A DNA stretch of 64,000 nt from Pokkaliibacter plantistimulans (GTDB taxonomy: Bacteria; Pseudomonadota; Gammaproteobacteria; Pseudomonadales; Balneatricaceae). The DNA is taken from contig NZ_LAPT01000020.1 of NCBI RefSeq assembly GCF_003194385.1, forward strand, positions 38,699-102,698, read 5' to 3'. The position numbers were made by a program, and so were the translations under genes. Under the pieces are notes generated by a model that saw nothing but the letters and a program-made list of their open reading frames with translations, was not told the origin of the DNA and searched no databases. Below are positions 8,955 through 17,704 of the stretch, one piece after another (the stretch's first letter is position 1; each line of letters opens with the position of its first letter).

Positions 8955-9965
8955 CTACTGCACTTTAGAGCGTAAATACTGCACCACTCGGCCCGCACCC
9001 AGACCATCGATAAGTTGCCGAGCCCTCTCTGAGCGCTGATCGAGCTCAACGCCTTCCCACCAGGGTTTTACCATCCCCACCGCATCATCCAAACCACCCG
9101 CGCTCCGGCCATCAAACCAGCGGCACCAACCATGCTGCTGATGCGCCTGAGCTGACCGCAATTGATTGTCAGCAACCACCATAAAGATCGAGGGCACACC
9201 CAAACAGGCCAGCTCATGCAGCGTCGAACCGGCTGCGGTAAGCGCCAGTCGGCATTGATTGAGCACGGGATACAGGGAAGGCACATCATGCCGGTGTTCA
9301 AAACCATGGCGCTGACAGAGCTGAGCCACCTGCTCATGCTGCTGCATCGCAGGCCCCGTGACGACCATGACAGGGAAATTGATACCACTGGCAGCCAACA
9401 GCTCCAGAGCAGGCAAGGTCAGACCGGCAGCATCCGATGCCCCAAAGTTAACGAAAAGATGAGTCCGCTGTTGAAAAGGGATGTGATGAGTTTGGGTATA
9501 AGACCGGCTCAGCAATACAAAATCCGCGCCTGCCAGAACGTCCAGGCTGGCAGGCTGGTAAACCAGCTCGGAGGCATACAGCGTGGTATTGAGTACAGCG
9601 TCGGCCTGCATCGGGCCAGAATCATTGAGATCGTCAACCACCATCAACCGGTAGTTGAGGGAACGTAACTGCGCACGATAGTCAGCAGAAAAATGGTAAC
9701 CATCCACAATCAGCCAGTCAGCACCCCATTGCTCTGCCAGGTCTCGTGTCTGTTGCGCATCTTCAGCGCTGGCCCTCTCGGCCACCAGCTGCGAAGACGG
9801 AATATCAAGGTATTGCAGACGTTGAAGGAGTGCAGGGGCAGTGGAAACATAGCACCACTGTACCTCGCCACCCTGCAGCAGAACTTCCTCTGCCAGTACC
9901 AGACAGCGCAACCAATGCCCTCCCCCCATCACATCAGAGGCATCGACTCGGAACAGTACACGCAC
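8955..9965 (-). CDS. pseG: UDP-2,4-diacetamido-2,4,6-trideoxy-beta-L-altropyranose hydrolase
   Basis: A 336-residue GT-B-fold nucleotidase. PseG removes UDP from the diacetamido-altropyranose intermediate before condensation with phosphoenolpyruvate. The N-terminus FRVDASDVMGGGHWLRCL is the recognisable PseG signature, with the catalytic His in GGGH. IVDGYHFSADY, VVDDLND, LFVNFGASDAAGLT and a late TAAGSTLHELACLGVPS follow in the usual order. The start is GTG at 9965, with GGAG nine bases upstream. It lies 6 bp after pseI. Confidence 0.92.
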   Translation of the reverse strand: MRVLFRVDASDVMGGGHWLRCLVLAEEVLLQGGEVQWCYVSTAPALLQRLQYLDIPSSQLVAERASAEDAQQTRDLAEQWGADWLIVDGYHFSADYRAQLRSLNYRLMVVDDLNDSGPMQADAVLNTTLYASELVYQPASLDVLAGADFVLLSRSYTQTHHIPFQQRTHLFVNFGASDAAGLTLPALELLAASGINFPVMVVTGPAMQQHEQVAQLCQRHGFEHRHDVPSLYPVLNQCRLALTAAGSTLHELACLGVPSIFMVVADNQLRSAQAHQQHGWCRWFDGRSAGGLDDAVGMVKPWWEGVELDQRSERARQLIDGLGAGRVVQYLRSKVQ

Positions 9966-9971
9966 AACGCA

Positions 9972-11021
9972 CTACTCCAGAACGGACCAACTCAAGGGCG
10001 TCCCCTTGAGCAGATCGACTCGCGCCCGCTTGCCGATGACAGACTGCAGATAGCGAGGCGCCAACCCGGATCCCGGACGGATCACCCTGACATGCTCTGC
10101 CGTTATGACCTGGCCCGCTTTGATGTCACTAGCGATATAGAGTGATCTTCGGAATTTCTTCGAGGGTTGTTCACTGGCACTACCGCCATAACACACACGC
10201 CCCAGAGCGGCCGCAGCAATGCGCGTTTGCTCAACCAGCTGGCACAGTTCCTCCGGCTGCAACGAGAAAGCAGAATCAACCCCACCTTCGCTACGATCCA
10301 GTACAAAATGCTTCTCGATAACAGTGGCTCCCAACGTAACGGCGGCGATGGGCACCGCAAGCCCCAGGGTATGATCCGACAGCCCGACCTCACAACCGAA
10401 CATGGATTTCATGTGGGGAATCGTGAGCAAGTTCGCCTCATCAGCGGGTGCCGGATAGGCACTGGTACATTTGAGCAGGATCAGCTCTTCGCATCCCCCT
10501 TCACGCGCACAGGCAACGGCCTCCTCTAACTCGCCTGCGGTTGCCATCCCCGTAGACATGATGATGGGCTTCCCCGTGGCCGCAACCTTACGAATGAGAG
10601 GCAGGTCATTATTTTCGAAGGAAGCGATCTTGTAACAGGGCACCTGCAGGGATTCGAGAAACTCCACCGCTGAAGCATCAAAAGGCGTACTGAAAGCCAC
10701 TAATCCATGCTGCCTGGCGCGAGCAAAAATAGCTTCATGCCAGTGCCAGGGTGTATGTGCTTTTTGGTAGAGCTGATACAGGCTGCTGCCCTTCCACAGA
10801 TTCTCAGCATCCTGAATCAGGAATTCGCCTTCCTGAACATCCAGAGTCATGGTGTCAGCTGTGTAGGTCTGAAGCTTGATTGCCTGAGCGCCCGCCCTGG
10901 CAGCCGCATCTACCATTGCCAGAGCCTTATCCAGTGACTGGTCATGATTGCCGGACAGCTCAGCAATAATGAAAGGAGGCTGTCCAGCTCCGATTTGATA
11001 ATCACCGATCCGAATATTCAT
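9972..11021 (-). CDS. pseI: Pseudaminic acid synthase
   Basis: A 349-residue NeuB-family enzyme that condenses the 2,4-diacetamido sugar with phosphoenolpyruvate to give pseudaminic acid. IAELSGNHDQSLDKA, IKLQTYTADTMTLD, FSTPFDASAVEFLE, IIMSTGMATAGELEEA, LLKCTSAYPAP and GLSDHTLGLAVPIAAVTLGATVIEKHF mark the TIM barrel. A C-terminal SAF antifreeze-like domain begins near ASDIKAGQVITAEHVRVIRPG. The ATG at 11021 overlaps the stop of pseF (ATGA). The choice of PseI over NeuB or LegI rests on the neighbouring pseB, C, F and G. Confidence 0.93.
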   Translation of the reverse strand: MNIRIGDYQIGAGQPPFIIAELSGNHDQSLDKALAMVDAAARAGAQAIKLQTYTADTMTLDVQEGEFLIQDAENLWKGSSLYQLYQKAHTPWHWHEAIFARARQHGLVAFSTPFDASAVEFLESLQVPCYKIASFENNDLPLIRKVAATGKPIIMSTGMATAGELEEAVACAREGGCEELILLKCTSAYPAPADEANLLTIPHMKSMFGCEVGLSDHTLGLAVPIAAVTLGATVIEKHFVLDRSEGGVDSAFSLQPEELCQLVEQTRIAAAALGRVCYGGSASEQPSKKFRRSLYIASDIKAGQVITAEHVRVIRPGSGLAPRYLQSVIGKRARVDLLKGTPLSWSVLE

Positions 11022-11722
11022 AAAGAGGGTTCTTCTGCCTGCAAGACTTTGTAGAGTATTTCGGCATGGCGCCAATCTTCTTCAGTATCGATATCTTTGA
11101 CTCGCCAGTCTGGCAGCAATATGGCAATGGATTTCGGTCCAAACATCGGCTCAGCAGAAGCGCTATGCAGGCGAGACCAGTAGAACTGGCCTGCGTCATG
11201 GAACACCTCGGGCAGATCTTGTGAACGGGTTTTGGCATGCTCAGGAAACATCATGCGGACGCCTTCCCCTTCTCGCAATAGACCACGCTGCACAGGATAA
11301 CTGAAGCGGCCAACACTGAAGGCATGCTGCATATCGAGCCGGGAGACCAATTGCTGATAGCCTGAAGCAATACTCTCAGCACTGATCAGAGGTGCCGTTG
11401 CATAGATACAGCACACAAAATCAGGCTTTTCACCTTCAGCACCAAGCCAATCCAGTGCATGTTTCACGACGGCGCCGGTCCCCGTGAAATCATCGGAAAG
11501 CTGAGCTGGACGCTTGAAAGGTACCTCTGCCCCATAACTCGCGGCGACCTCTGCGATCTCATCATCATCCGTAGACACTATGATCCTGTCACACACACCG
11601 CTCGCTTGTGCCGCTGCAATGGAATACGCAATTAAAGGTTTACCGGCAAAATGGCGAATGTTTTTCCGTGGAATGCGTTTACTGCCGCCACGTGCAGGAA
11701 TAATCGCAACTGCACTACTCAC
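11018..11722 (-). CDS. pseF: Pseudaminic acid cytidylyltransferase
   Basis: A 234-residue CMP-nonulosonate synthetase that activates pseudaminic acid with CTP for the glycosyltransferase. It starts with the pyrophosphorylase signature IIPARGGSKRIPRKNI, then ISTDD-like VSTDDDEIAEVA, RPAQLSDD and DAGQFYW, all typical of PseF. The start codon is GTG, in a GTGA overlap with the end of pseC; GGAG sits 8 bases upstream. The stop overlaps the pseI start. Confidence 0.93.
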   Translation of the reverse strand: MSSAVAIIPARGGSKRIPRKNIRHFAGKPLIAYSIAAAQASGVCDRIIVSTDDDEIAEVAASYGAEVPFKRPAQLSDDFTGTGAVVKHALDWLGAEGEKPDFVCCIYATAPLISAESIASGYQQLVSRLDMQHAFSVGRFSYPVQRGLLREGEGVRMMFPEHAKTRSQDLPEVFHDAGQFYWSRLHSASAEPMFGPKSIAILLPDWRVKDIDTEEDWRHAEILYKVLQAEEPSL

Positions 11723-12894
11723 AGACTCAACTCCGCACTCGACTGCTTAAAGAAGAGATGTAACAAACGCGCGATCTCATTCTGCTGCTCGTCACTGAGG
11801 CCGGGGAAGAGCGGCAACGTCAGACATTGCTCATAATAGGCCTCGGCAAGAGGGAACTGTCCTCTGGAGAAACCCAGCTGCTGATAGTAGGGCTGCCAGT
11901 GAATGGGAATGTAATGTACTTGCACCCCTATGTTATGGGCATGCAAAAACGCATATAACTCGGCACGAAGTTGAGGTTGCTGCAGCTGTATCACATACAG
12001 ATGCCAGCTACTCTGACTAGCTTCATTACCACGCGGGGGAAGCACCAAAGGCAGATCGCCAAGCAAGTGGTCATAGCGGCTGGCTAACTGCCTGCGGCGC
12101 GCGACCATTTCATCCAGACGCTGCAACTGGCTTAACCCAAGAGCCGCCTGCACATCGGTGATGCGATAGTTGAATCCGAGCTCATGCTGCTCATAATACC
12201 AGGGTGGACAGTCGCCAGACTGAATAGCCGCCGTGTTCTTTTCTATGCCATGGCTACGCAAACGCCTGACATGATCATGTAGCTGCCAGTGACGTGTAAG
12301 AACCGCACCGCCCTCACCGGTAGTAATCATTTTGACTGGGTGAAAACTGAACACCACAGCATCGGCAAAATCACAACAGCCCACCTTCCTGCCCTGATAG
12401 TCTGCCCCCAAAGCATGGGAGGCATCCTCTATCAGAGCCACCCTGTAAGCACCAGCCAACTGCTGTAATGCCTGCATATCCACACTCAGTCCGGTGAAAT
12501 GCACCACTACAATCGCTTTGGGCAGCCGCTGCTCTGACGCCGCCAGAACTAGCTTTCTCTCAAGCAGTGGGAGGGAGATGTTCAGTGTCTCGGGGTCAAT
12601 ATCGACAAAGTCGACATCAGCACCGCAATAACGGGCACAATTCGCACTGGCAACGAAAGATAATGGTGATGTCCAGACAATATCGCCCCGGGAAACGCCA
12701 AGCGCCACACAAGCAAGATGCAGCGCAGATGTCGCTGAATTCACCATAGAGACATAAGGCACATCGACATACTCAGCCAACGCCTGCTCAAGAGCGGGTA
12801 CCTGATCTCCCTGAGTCAGATTCCCATGTTGCAGAACCTCTACGACTTTATCGATATCTTCAGCTTCGATCGAATGGCGACCGTAAGGGATCAT
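11719..12894 (-). CDS. pseC: UDP-4-amino-4,6-dideoxy-N-acetyl-beta-L-altrosamine transaminase
   Basis: A 391-residue PLP-dependent DegT/DnrJ/EryC1-family aminotransferase, the second step of pseudaminic acid synthesis. It begins IPYGRHSIEAEDI. The family blocks are GNLTQGDQVPALE, VNSATSALHLA, EDASHALGA and SFHPVKMITTGEGG, whose Lys should bind PLP as a Schiff base, followed by RSHGI. The start overlaps the pseB stop (ATGA). The length is normal for PseC. Confidence 0.94.
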   Translation of the reverse strand: MIPYGRHSIEAEDIDKVVEVLQHGNLTQGDQVPALEQALAEYVDVPYVSMVNSATSALHLACVALGVSRGDIVWTSPLSFVASANCARYCGADVDFVDIDPETLNISLPLLERKLVLAASEQRLPKAIVVVHFTGLSVDMQALQQLAGAYRVALIEDASHALGADYQGRKVGCCDFADAVVFSFHPVKMITTGEGGAVLTRHWQLHDHVRRLRSHGIEKNTAAIQSGDCPPWYYEQHELGFNYRITDVQAALGLSQLQRLDEMVARRRQLASRYDHLLGDLPLVLPPRGNEASQSSWHLYVIQLQQPQLRAELYAFLHAHNIGVQVHYIPIHWQPYYQQLGFSRGQFPLAEAYYEQCLTLPLFPGLSDEQQNEIARLLHLFFKQSSAELSL

Positions 12895-13874
12895 AGTAAT
12901 GCCTTAAGCTGATCGACACTGAGGAAGTCTGGATTAGTACCAGAGTGGTACTCGAAGCCATCTGCGACAGGAGTCCCCACTTCGCCAAGGCGATTCAAGC
13001 GATAATCGACTTTTTCAAACAGGGCAATGGTGGGCTGGATTACATAATGGTCATGAAATTCAAGCGCCTGGTGAGACACTTCGCCTGGCACCATAATCTC
13101 ATGTAGCTTCTCACCCGGACGAATACCCACGCATTCGTGTGCACGACTCCCCGTCATAGCATCAACCAGATCAAGAACACGCATCGACGGTATTTTCGGT
13201 ACAAAAATTTCACCACCGTGCATGCGATCAAAATTCTTGATTACAAAATCAACACCTTGTTCAAGGGTGATCCAGAAACGGGTCATATCGGGATGGGTAA
13301 CCGGCAGTACCTGGCAGCCCTGTGCTAATTTCTGCTGAAAGAATGGCACCACCGATCCACGTGAACCCGCCACATTACCGTAACGAACAACAGAAAAACG
13401 TGGGCCTTTACCACCTGCAATATGATTACCTGCTACAAATAATTTATCGGAGGCCAGTTTGGTCGCTCCGTACAAATTAATAGGGTTTGCGGCTTTATCG
13501 GTAGAAAGTGCAATTACACGCTTCACCCCATTACTGATGGCCGCATCTACGACGTTCTGCCCACCCAGTATATTGGTCTTGATACATTCCATTGGATTGT
13601 ATTCAGCAGCAGGCACCTGCTTGAGCGCTGCGGCATGAACCACGTAATCAATGTCACGCATCGCTGTTCGTAAGCGCTCAAGGTCACGGACATCACCGAT
13701 GAAATAGCGCATACGCGGATCATTAAAAGTTTGTTCCATCTCAAACTGCTTAAGCTCGTCACGAGAGAACACAACTATTTTTGAAGGCTTATAATTGGCT
13801 AGCAGTCGTTTGACGAAGGCATGTCCAAATGACCCCGTACCGCCTGTGACTAAGACAGACCGATTATTGAACAT
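12891..13874 (-). CDS. pseB: UDP-N-acetylglucosamine 4,6-dehydratase (inverting)
   Basis: A 327-residue extended SDR that commits UDP-GlcNAc to pseudaminic acid by 4,6-dehydration with C5 inversion. Visible are TGGTGSFGHAF (NADP site), GDVRDLERL, VVHAAALKQVPAAEYNP, the STDKAANPINLYGATK block characteristic of PseB/FlaA1-type dehydratases, and VRYGNVAGSRGSVVP. AAGGAG precedes the ATG. It starts 9 bp after the maf stop and is the first gene of the overlapping pse string. Confidence 0.95.
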   Translation of the reverse strand: MFNNRSVLVTGGTGSFGHAFVKRLLANYKPSKIVVFSRDELKQFEMEQTFNDPRMRYFIGDVRDLERLRTAMRDIDYVVHAAALKQVPAAEYNPMECIKTNILGGQNVVDAAISNGVKRVIALSTDKAANPINLYGATKLASDKLFVAGNHIAGGKGPRFSVVRYGNVAGSRGSVVPFFQQKLAQGCQVLPVTHPDMTRFWITLEQGVDFVIKNFDRMHGGEIFVPKIPSMRVLDLVDAMTGSRAHECVGIRPGEKLHEIMVPGEVSHQALEFHDHYVIQPTIALFEKVDYRLNRLGEVGTPVADGFEYHSGTNPDFLSVDQLKALL

Positions 13875-13883
13875 GTCATCTCC

Positions 13884-16784
13884 TTACCAATTGGGATTCA
13901 CGACATTGGTAGATTCTACTTTCTCAGGGTAAATCACATATCTTTGATACGTATCTTCAACGTATGCGATCCATAGACCAATACCCTGATTTACCTTCTC
14001 CATACATAACGCTTCATCATCTACCAAATAGCCCAGCTTCATTATCAAAGCGGTTATATAACTCATGCTGCCCCAGTAAAAATAGAAGAACAATGAGTGC
14101 TTTCTTATCAAGGACTGGCTAAAAATTTCTCTTTGTCTGACCGAAAACAGCTCCAGCTCTTTTCTCGAGGTGATATCTTGCCGCTTGAGCCAACTTAGGA
14201 AAGCTCTAACATCTGCGTGAAACATCATGCTGTTATAGTATTCATTAAACCCCGTAAACAATCCCAGCGACCGTTCCGGCTGATGAAAGCCTCTCTGTAA
14301 AAAATCAGACATCCACTGCTGTCGATCAAACGCTTCCGAAGTGGCAATATCACCTGCCTTCATCGGCATTGCACCATTGATTCTCGCACCGTCACTGCAG
14401 TTAAAACATTGTAAATGTGGCGAGCAAGACAACAGGCGCTCAATAATCTGAGCTGAAATACGAAACTCATGTTTGGAATAAACATAGTCACGAAAGTTTC
14501 CGGGTACCGCAATCATTCCATGAGCTTTCGCGAAATCGTAAACCTCCAGTCGACTCCCTTCAGAGGTTTCTACATAATAATCGGAAAGTTTGGAGTGATG
14601 TTCGCCGGGAGTGATATAACCTAGATCAACTCCCATCAAATAAACTTCTTTAAAACCGAAATGTGAAAGTAAAGATAGTGCACAGTTCGATACTGTTGGA
14701 AATGAATATTCGACTGACAGAAACTCAGACTCAGGGCAAACGCTTTTTTCATAGGCATGAGTTGAGCCCTCACCTACTTTGAGAGCCATAGCGACAGAAC
14801 CAAACAATTTGGCAGTCTCAGGATGAACACCATTAATTGTCAGCAACACAATATCTGAAAGATAATCGTCATCCTTGATAGAGCTTATCCATTTATAAGT
14901 ACAATAAGTCTGTTCAACTTCAGCATGAAAATCAGGCTTAATACCGCTTTTATATAATGGTTTTAATGCGGTGCCGCAGGAAACAACAATAAACCGATCA
15001 CGATTCGATTTCAAAAAAGATATATTTTCATCTAATGATGGTCCGTTACCCACAACGATAACTGGAACACCCAGGCTATCAGAACATTGAGACGCAATAT
15101 CCCTTCTAGCTAGATACGTGCGCCCTTGAGCGAAAACATGCTGCATATGACTAAGACCATAAGCTGCATGCTCGAAATACTCACCCATTGACACCAAGAC
15201 CTTTAACTCATTACGCAGATCAAATGCGGCCTTCTGCAATACAGGGTGATAGTAGGATTGATATATGTAAGCGTTTATAACGTTATAAACACCGATTCTA
15301 GAAAACTGACCAACCAAATCGGAAGATAAATGGGAACCATCATCGCCTAAATTAAGATAGCACCGCCCACCATTCTTGTCGGTTGAAGATAGTATTGAAT
15401 CCCAATCAACAACGTACAATGATGCGTAAAAAAAGTCGTGATTGGGTTCGCAAATATAGATATTTTGCAAAGAGTGTAGCTGACTGAGTGACTGAAGCTG
15501 GTATCCAAGCCCCATCCCAAGCAATATCAGGCCAGGTACATAATCCGGCATTGAAGAGAGCTTGCGCTCATCGGACTTACACATCCTTCTAAACTGATTC
15601 ACATAGAAGAAATGCCTATACCACCAAAGCTTTCCGCCGGTATTATCAAGCAATGCATCTTCTTTATTCGGAAACTTCCTGAACCACTCTACTTCATGAT
15701 CTACGGCTTCACTAGCATTGTAACCATATAATGCAACACCACGACTGGAATTGTAGATATTCCAACATCCTTCCTTATCAAGAAAAAGATGCCATGCTAA
15801 AGGAGTGTAACTATAGAACGCTTCAGCAATATTTGGATAGTACTGCATGAATGCCTGAATATTGTTGAAGAAGCGCATTTTTGCCTCACGCCACTTCTCC
15901 TGCTCCTCAATACTCAAGGAAGGCCGACATAAATAATAGACATCTTCACTACGAGGTGAAACATCATCCAAAGGATGGTGGAATGGGTATAAATCAACCT
16001 TACCCTCTATGAGATCTCCCCAACGATAGTTCCGAGAAATCAAATACTGATAGCATGCATCCATCTCTGGATGGCAACTATGTCTATAGACGAAGGCTTC
16101 TTCGATATCATGAGCTGATTTTATATACTTTAAATCGTCATCTAATGACCCGGCATTATTTCCGATTTGAAGATATACCTTTCTTCCCTGTTCAATAGCT
16201 CTCTCAAAAAAGCCTGCCCAGTCATAAGTCTGAAGAGAAGTGTTAAATACATCTACAGAAGGCTCATAGACAAGGTAAGCTTCTACTGATCGCGCTCTAT
16301 CAAACAGGTCTAAATAAGTGGCCAGCCCTAAACCGAAGCAAATCATCAGAGGAACCGTATGTGGTAAAGGGCCTGGACTGACTCGCTGATCACACCAGGA
16401 CCGTACATCCACAAAAGTTGTACCACCATAATGACTCAGCGCTTCTTGCGGCGCGATTACGTCATCATCATGCAGATTGATCTTAAATGCCTTGCTTAAA
16501 TAAGCATCAACCTCCCGAGCTACTTCAGCCTCTCCGTCAACGCCGTACCAGCACCTGCCAGAGGCAAAATCCACCAGATTGGGTTGTGCGGCCTTAGTAC
16601 AGAAAACTGACAAGCAATCCTCTGAGAATCCTACATGCACATGATCTAATAATTGAGGATAATATTGAGCTAAAGCCGCTAAATTACGTTGTTTTCTCTC
16701 CGCAAAAGTCTGAGCAAGTGAAGCCTCGATGGCTTCTTGAGCCTCACCATCTTGATGAATTTGCTGGCTTATATTCCTTAGCAT
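13884..16784 (-). CDS. Motility accessory factor (Maf/DUF115) flagellin glycosyltransferase
   Basis: A 966-residue protein of the motility-associated factor family, thought to move pseudaminic or legionaminic acid onto flagellin Ser/Thr in the cytoplasm before export. The core DUF115 region carries VPVIVVGNGPSLDENISFL (about 573-591), GTALKPLYKSGIKPDFHAEVEQ, a PTVSNCALSLLSHFGFKEVYLMGVDLGY block and HSKLSDYYVE. Two similar N-terminal units precede it: residues about 41-220 and about 315-491 share YYP, an FGLGL/GMGLGY motif, a Y(E/C)EP acidic motif, and YL-x-(I/L)G followed by SLDDDL or HLSSDL. The protein is therefore larger than common 600-700-residue Maf proteins. The gene is A+T-richer than the adjacent pse genes. 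It sits between fliT-like and pseB. Confidence 0.88.
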   Translation of the reverse strand: MLRNISQQIHQDGEAQEAIEASLAQTFAERKQRNLAALAQYYPQLLDHVHVGFSEDCLSVFCTKAAQPNLVDFASGRCWYGVDGEAEVAREVDAYLSKAFKINLHDDDVIAPQEALSHYGGTTFVDVRSWCDQRVSPGPLPHTVPLMICFGLGLATYLDLFDRARSVEAYLVYEPSVDVFNTSLQTYDWAGFFERAIEQGRKVYLQIGNNAGSLDDDLKYIKSAHDIEEAFVYRHSCHPEMDACYQYLISRNYRWGDLIEGKVDLYPFHHPLDDVSPRSEDVYYLCRPSLSIEEQEKWREAKMRFFNNIQAFMQYYPNIAEAFYSYTPLAWHLFLDKEGCWNIYNSSRGVALYGYNASEAVDHEVEWFRKFPNKEDALLDNTGGKLWWYRHFFYVNQFRRMCKSDERKLSSMPDYVPGLILLGMGLGYQLQSLSQLHSLQNIYICEPNHDFFYASLYVVDWDSILSSTDKNGGRCYLNLGDDGSHLSSDLVGQFSRIGVYNVINAYIYQSYYHPVLQKAAFDLRNELKVLVSMGEYFEHAAYGLSHMQHVFAQGRTYLARRDIASQCSDSLGVPVIVVGNGPSLDENISFLKSNRDRFIVVSCGTALKPLYKSGIKPDFHAEVEQTYCTYKWISSIKDDDYLSDIVLLTINGVHPETAKLFGSVAMALKVGEGSTHAYEKSVCPESEFLSVEYSFPTVSNCALSLLSHFGFKEVYLMGVDLGYITPGEHHSKLSDYYVETSEGSRLEVYDFAKAHGMIAVPGNFRDYVYSKHEFRISAQIIERLLSCSPHLQCFNCSDGARINGAMPMKAGDIATSEAFDRQQWMSDFLQRGFHQPERSLGLFTGFNEYYNSMMFHADVRAFLSWLKRQDITSRKELELFSVRQREIFSQSLIRKHSLFFYFYWGSMSYITALIMKLGYLVDDEALCMEKVNQGIGLWIAYVEDTYQRYVIYPEKVESTNVVNPNW

Positions 16785-16939
16785 GCGACAACCTTAGCTA
16801 GAGTAAACACGTTGTAAGGCCACGTTAATGGCAAGACGAGCGACATGCAATCTATATAGTACTTCTAGACGGAGAGCTTGAAGACAGGCTGATCACTGAC
16901 CAAGCCACAGAAGGGATCGCAGATATATTAACGTTCAGA

Positions 16940-17242
16940 TCAGCGCGAACGGTACGCTTTGATAGCTTTTTTCCCTCTTTTTAGCATCCCTAACCTCCCC
17001 TCAACATCACTCTTACTAGCTCGCAGTAATTCAATAAATTGCTGTTCTTTCTCAGACTCTGCATGAAGAAACACTTTATTTGACTGTAAATCGAGAGGCA
17101 TTGATCTGATATAGGCGTCTCTCTCCGATAAAAGTCGAAAAACACCATCATCACTAGAGTCATCAAACTGTCTGAGCAAAGTAAGTATGGCTTCGTCCAG
17201 CAAGGATAGTTTCTCCAGAAACTCCTCAGATGTATCTGACAT
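16940..17242 (-). CDS. Small coiled-coil protein after fliS, FliT-like
   Basis: 100 residues, highly charged and helical throughout, with SERDAYIRSM in the middle and a basic end GMLKRGKKAIKAYRSR. The ATG lies one base past the fliS stop (TGAAATG), so it is probably translated with fliS. Position after fliD-fliS, length, and the central ERDxxI-type motif fit the FliT family of flagellar export chaperones, which hold the filament cap or regulate FlhDC/FleQ-type activators. No single catalytic motif exists to prove it, so FliT is a contextual call. Confidence 0.65.
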   Translation of the reverse strand: MSDTSEEFLEKLSLLDEAILTLLRQFDDSSDDGVFRLLSERDAYIRSMPLDLQSNKVFLHAESEKEQQFIELLRASKSDVEGRLGMLKRGKKAIKAYRSR

Positions 17243-17243
17243 T

Positions 17244-17690
17244 TCAAACGTGGCCAGATGCTGAGGAGCGAAACTGTCCTTTTTCTTCTCGCATCTTATA
17301 ACCACGCTGTTTTTCTTCGTCAGGAATTTTATCCCATGCCATTTTTATTGGTACCAGCAGCGAGACAACCTCATCAATTTTCTTTGTATCATTACGCACA
17401 AGCACATCGGTCAACTGGCGGTGCATATAATCGTAGAGATTGTAGAGATTCAATGAGATCTCACCAACCTCCATATCCAGCGCTGATTGCAGAGCAAAAA
17501 TAATGGACATTGACTTGGATAAGTGTTTTCCCTTCCCGACCATATCTTTTCTTTCAATACAGCCTTTGGCATAGGCCATATTCTCCAAAAGACCTTGATA
17601 CAGCATTTGAATGACGCGATGAGGATCGGCATCAGCGACCACATTAGTGACACCGACCTTTTTGTACGCCTGAATAGCATTCTGATACAT
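17244..17690 (-). CDS. fliS: Flagellar secretion chaperone FliS
   Basis: A 148-residue helical chaperone that binds the flagellin C-terminus and keeps it export-ready. It begins MYQNAIQAYKKVGV, the standard FliS start, then DPHRVIQMLYQGLLENMAYAKGCIE, LSKSMSIIFALQSALDMEVGEIS and NLYDYMHRQLTDVLVRND, all family segments. The ATG at 17690 has GGGAG spaced 6 bases ahead; upstream in-frame codons lie in the fliD end. It overlaps nothing and begins 14 bp after the fliD stop. Confidence 0.95.
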   Translation of the reverse strand: MYQNAIQAYKKVGVTNVVADADPHRVIQMLYQGLLENMAYAKGCIERKDMVGKGKHLSKSMSIIFALQSALDMEVGEISLNLYNLYDYMHRQLTDVLVRNDTKKIDEVVSLLVPIKMAWDKIPDEEKQRGYKMREEKGQFRSSASGHV

Positions 17691-17704
17691 GATAACTCCC
17701 GGTG

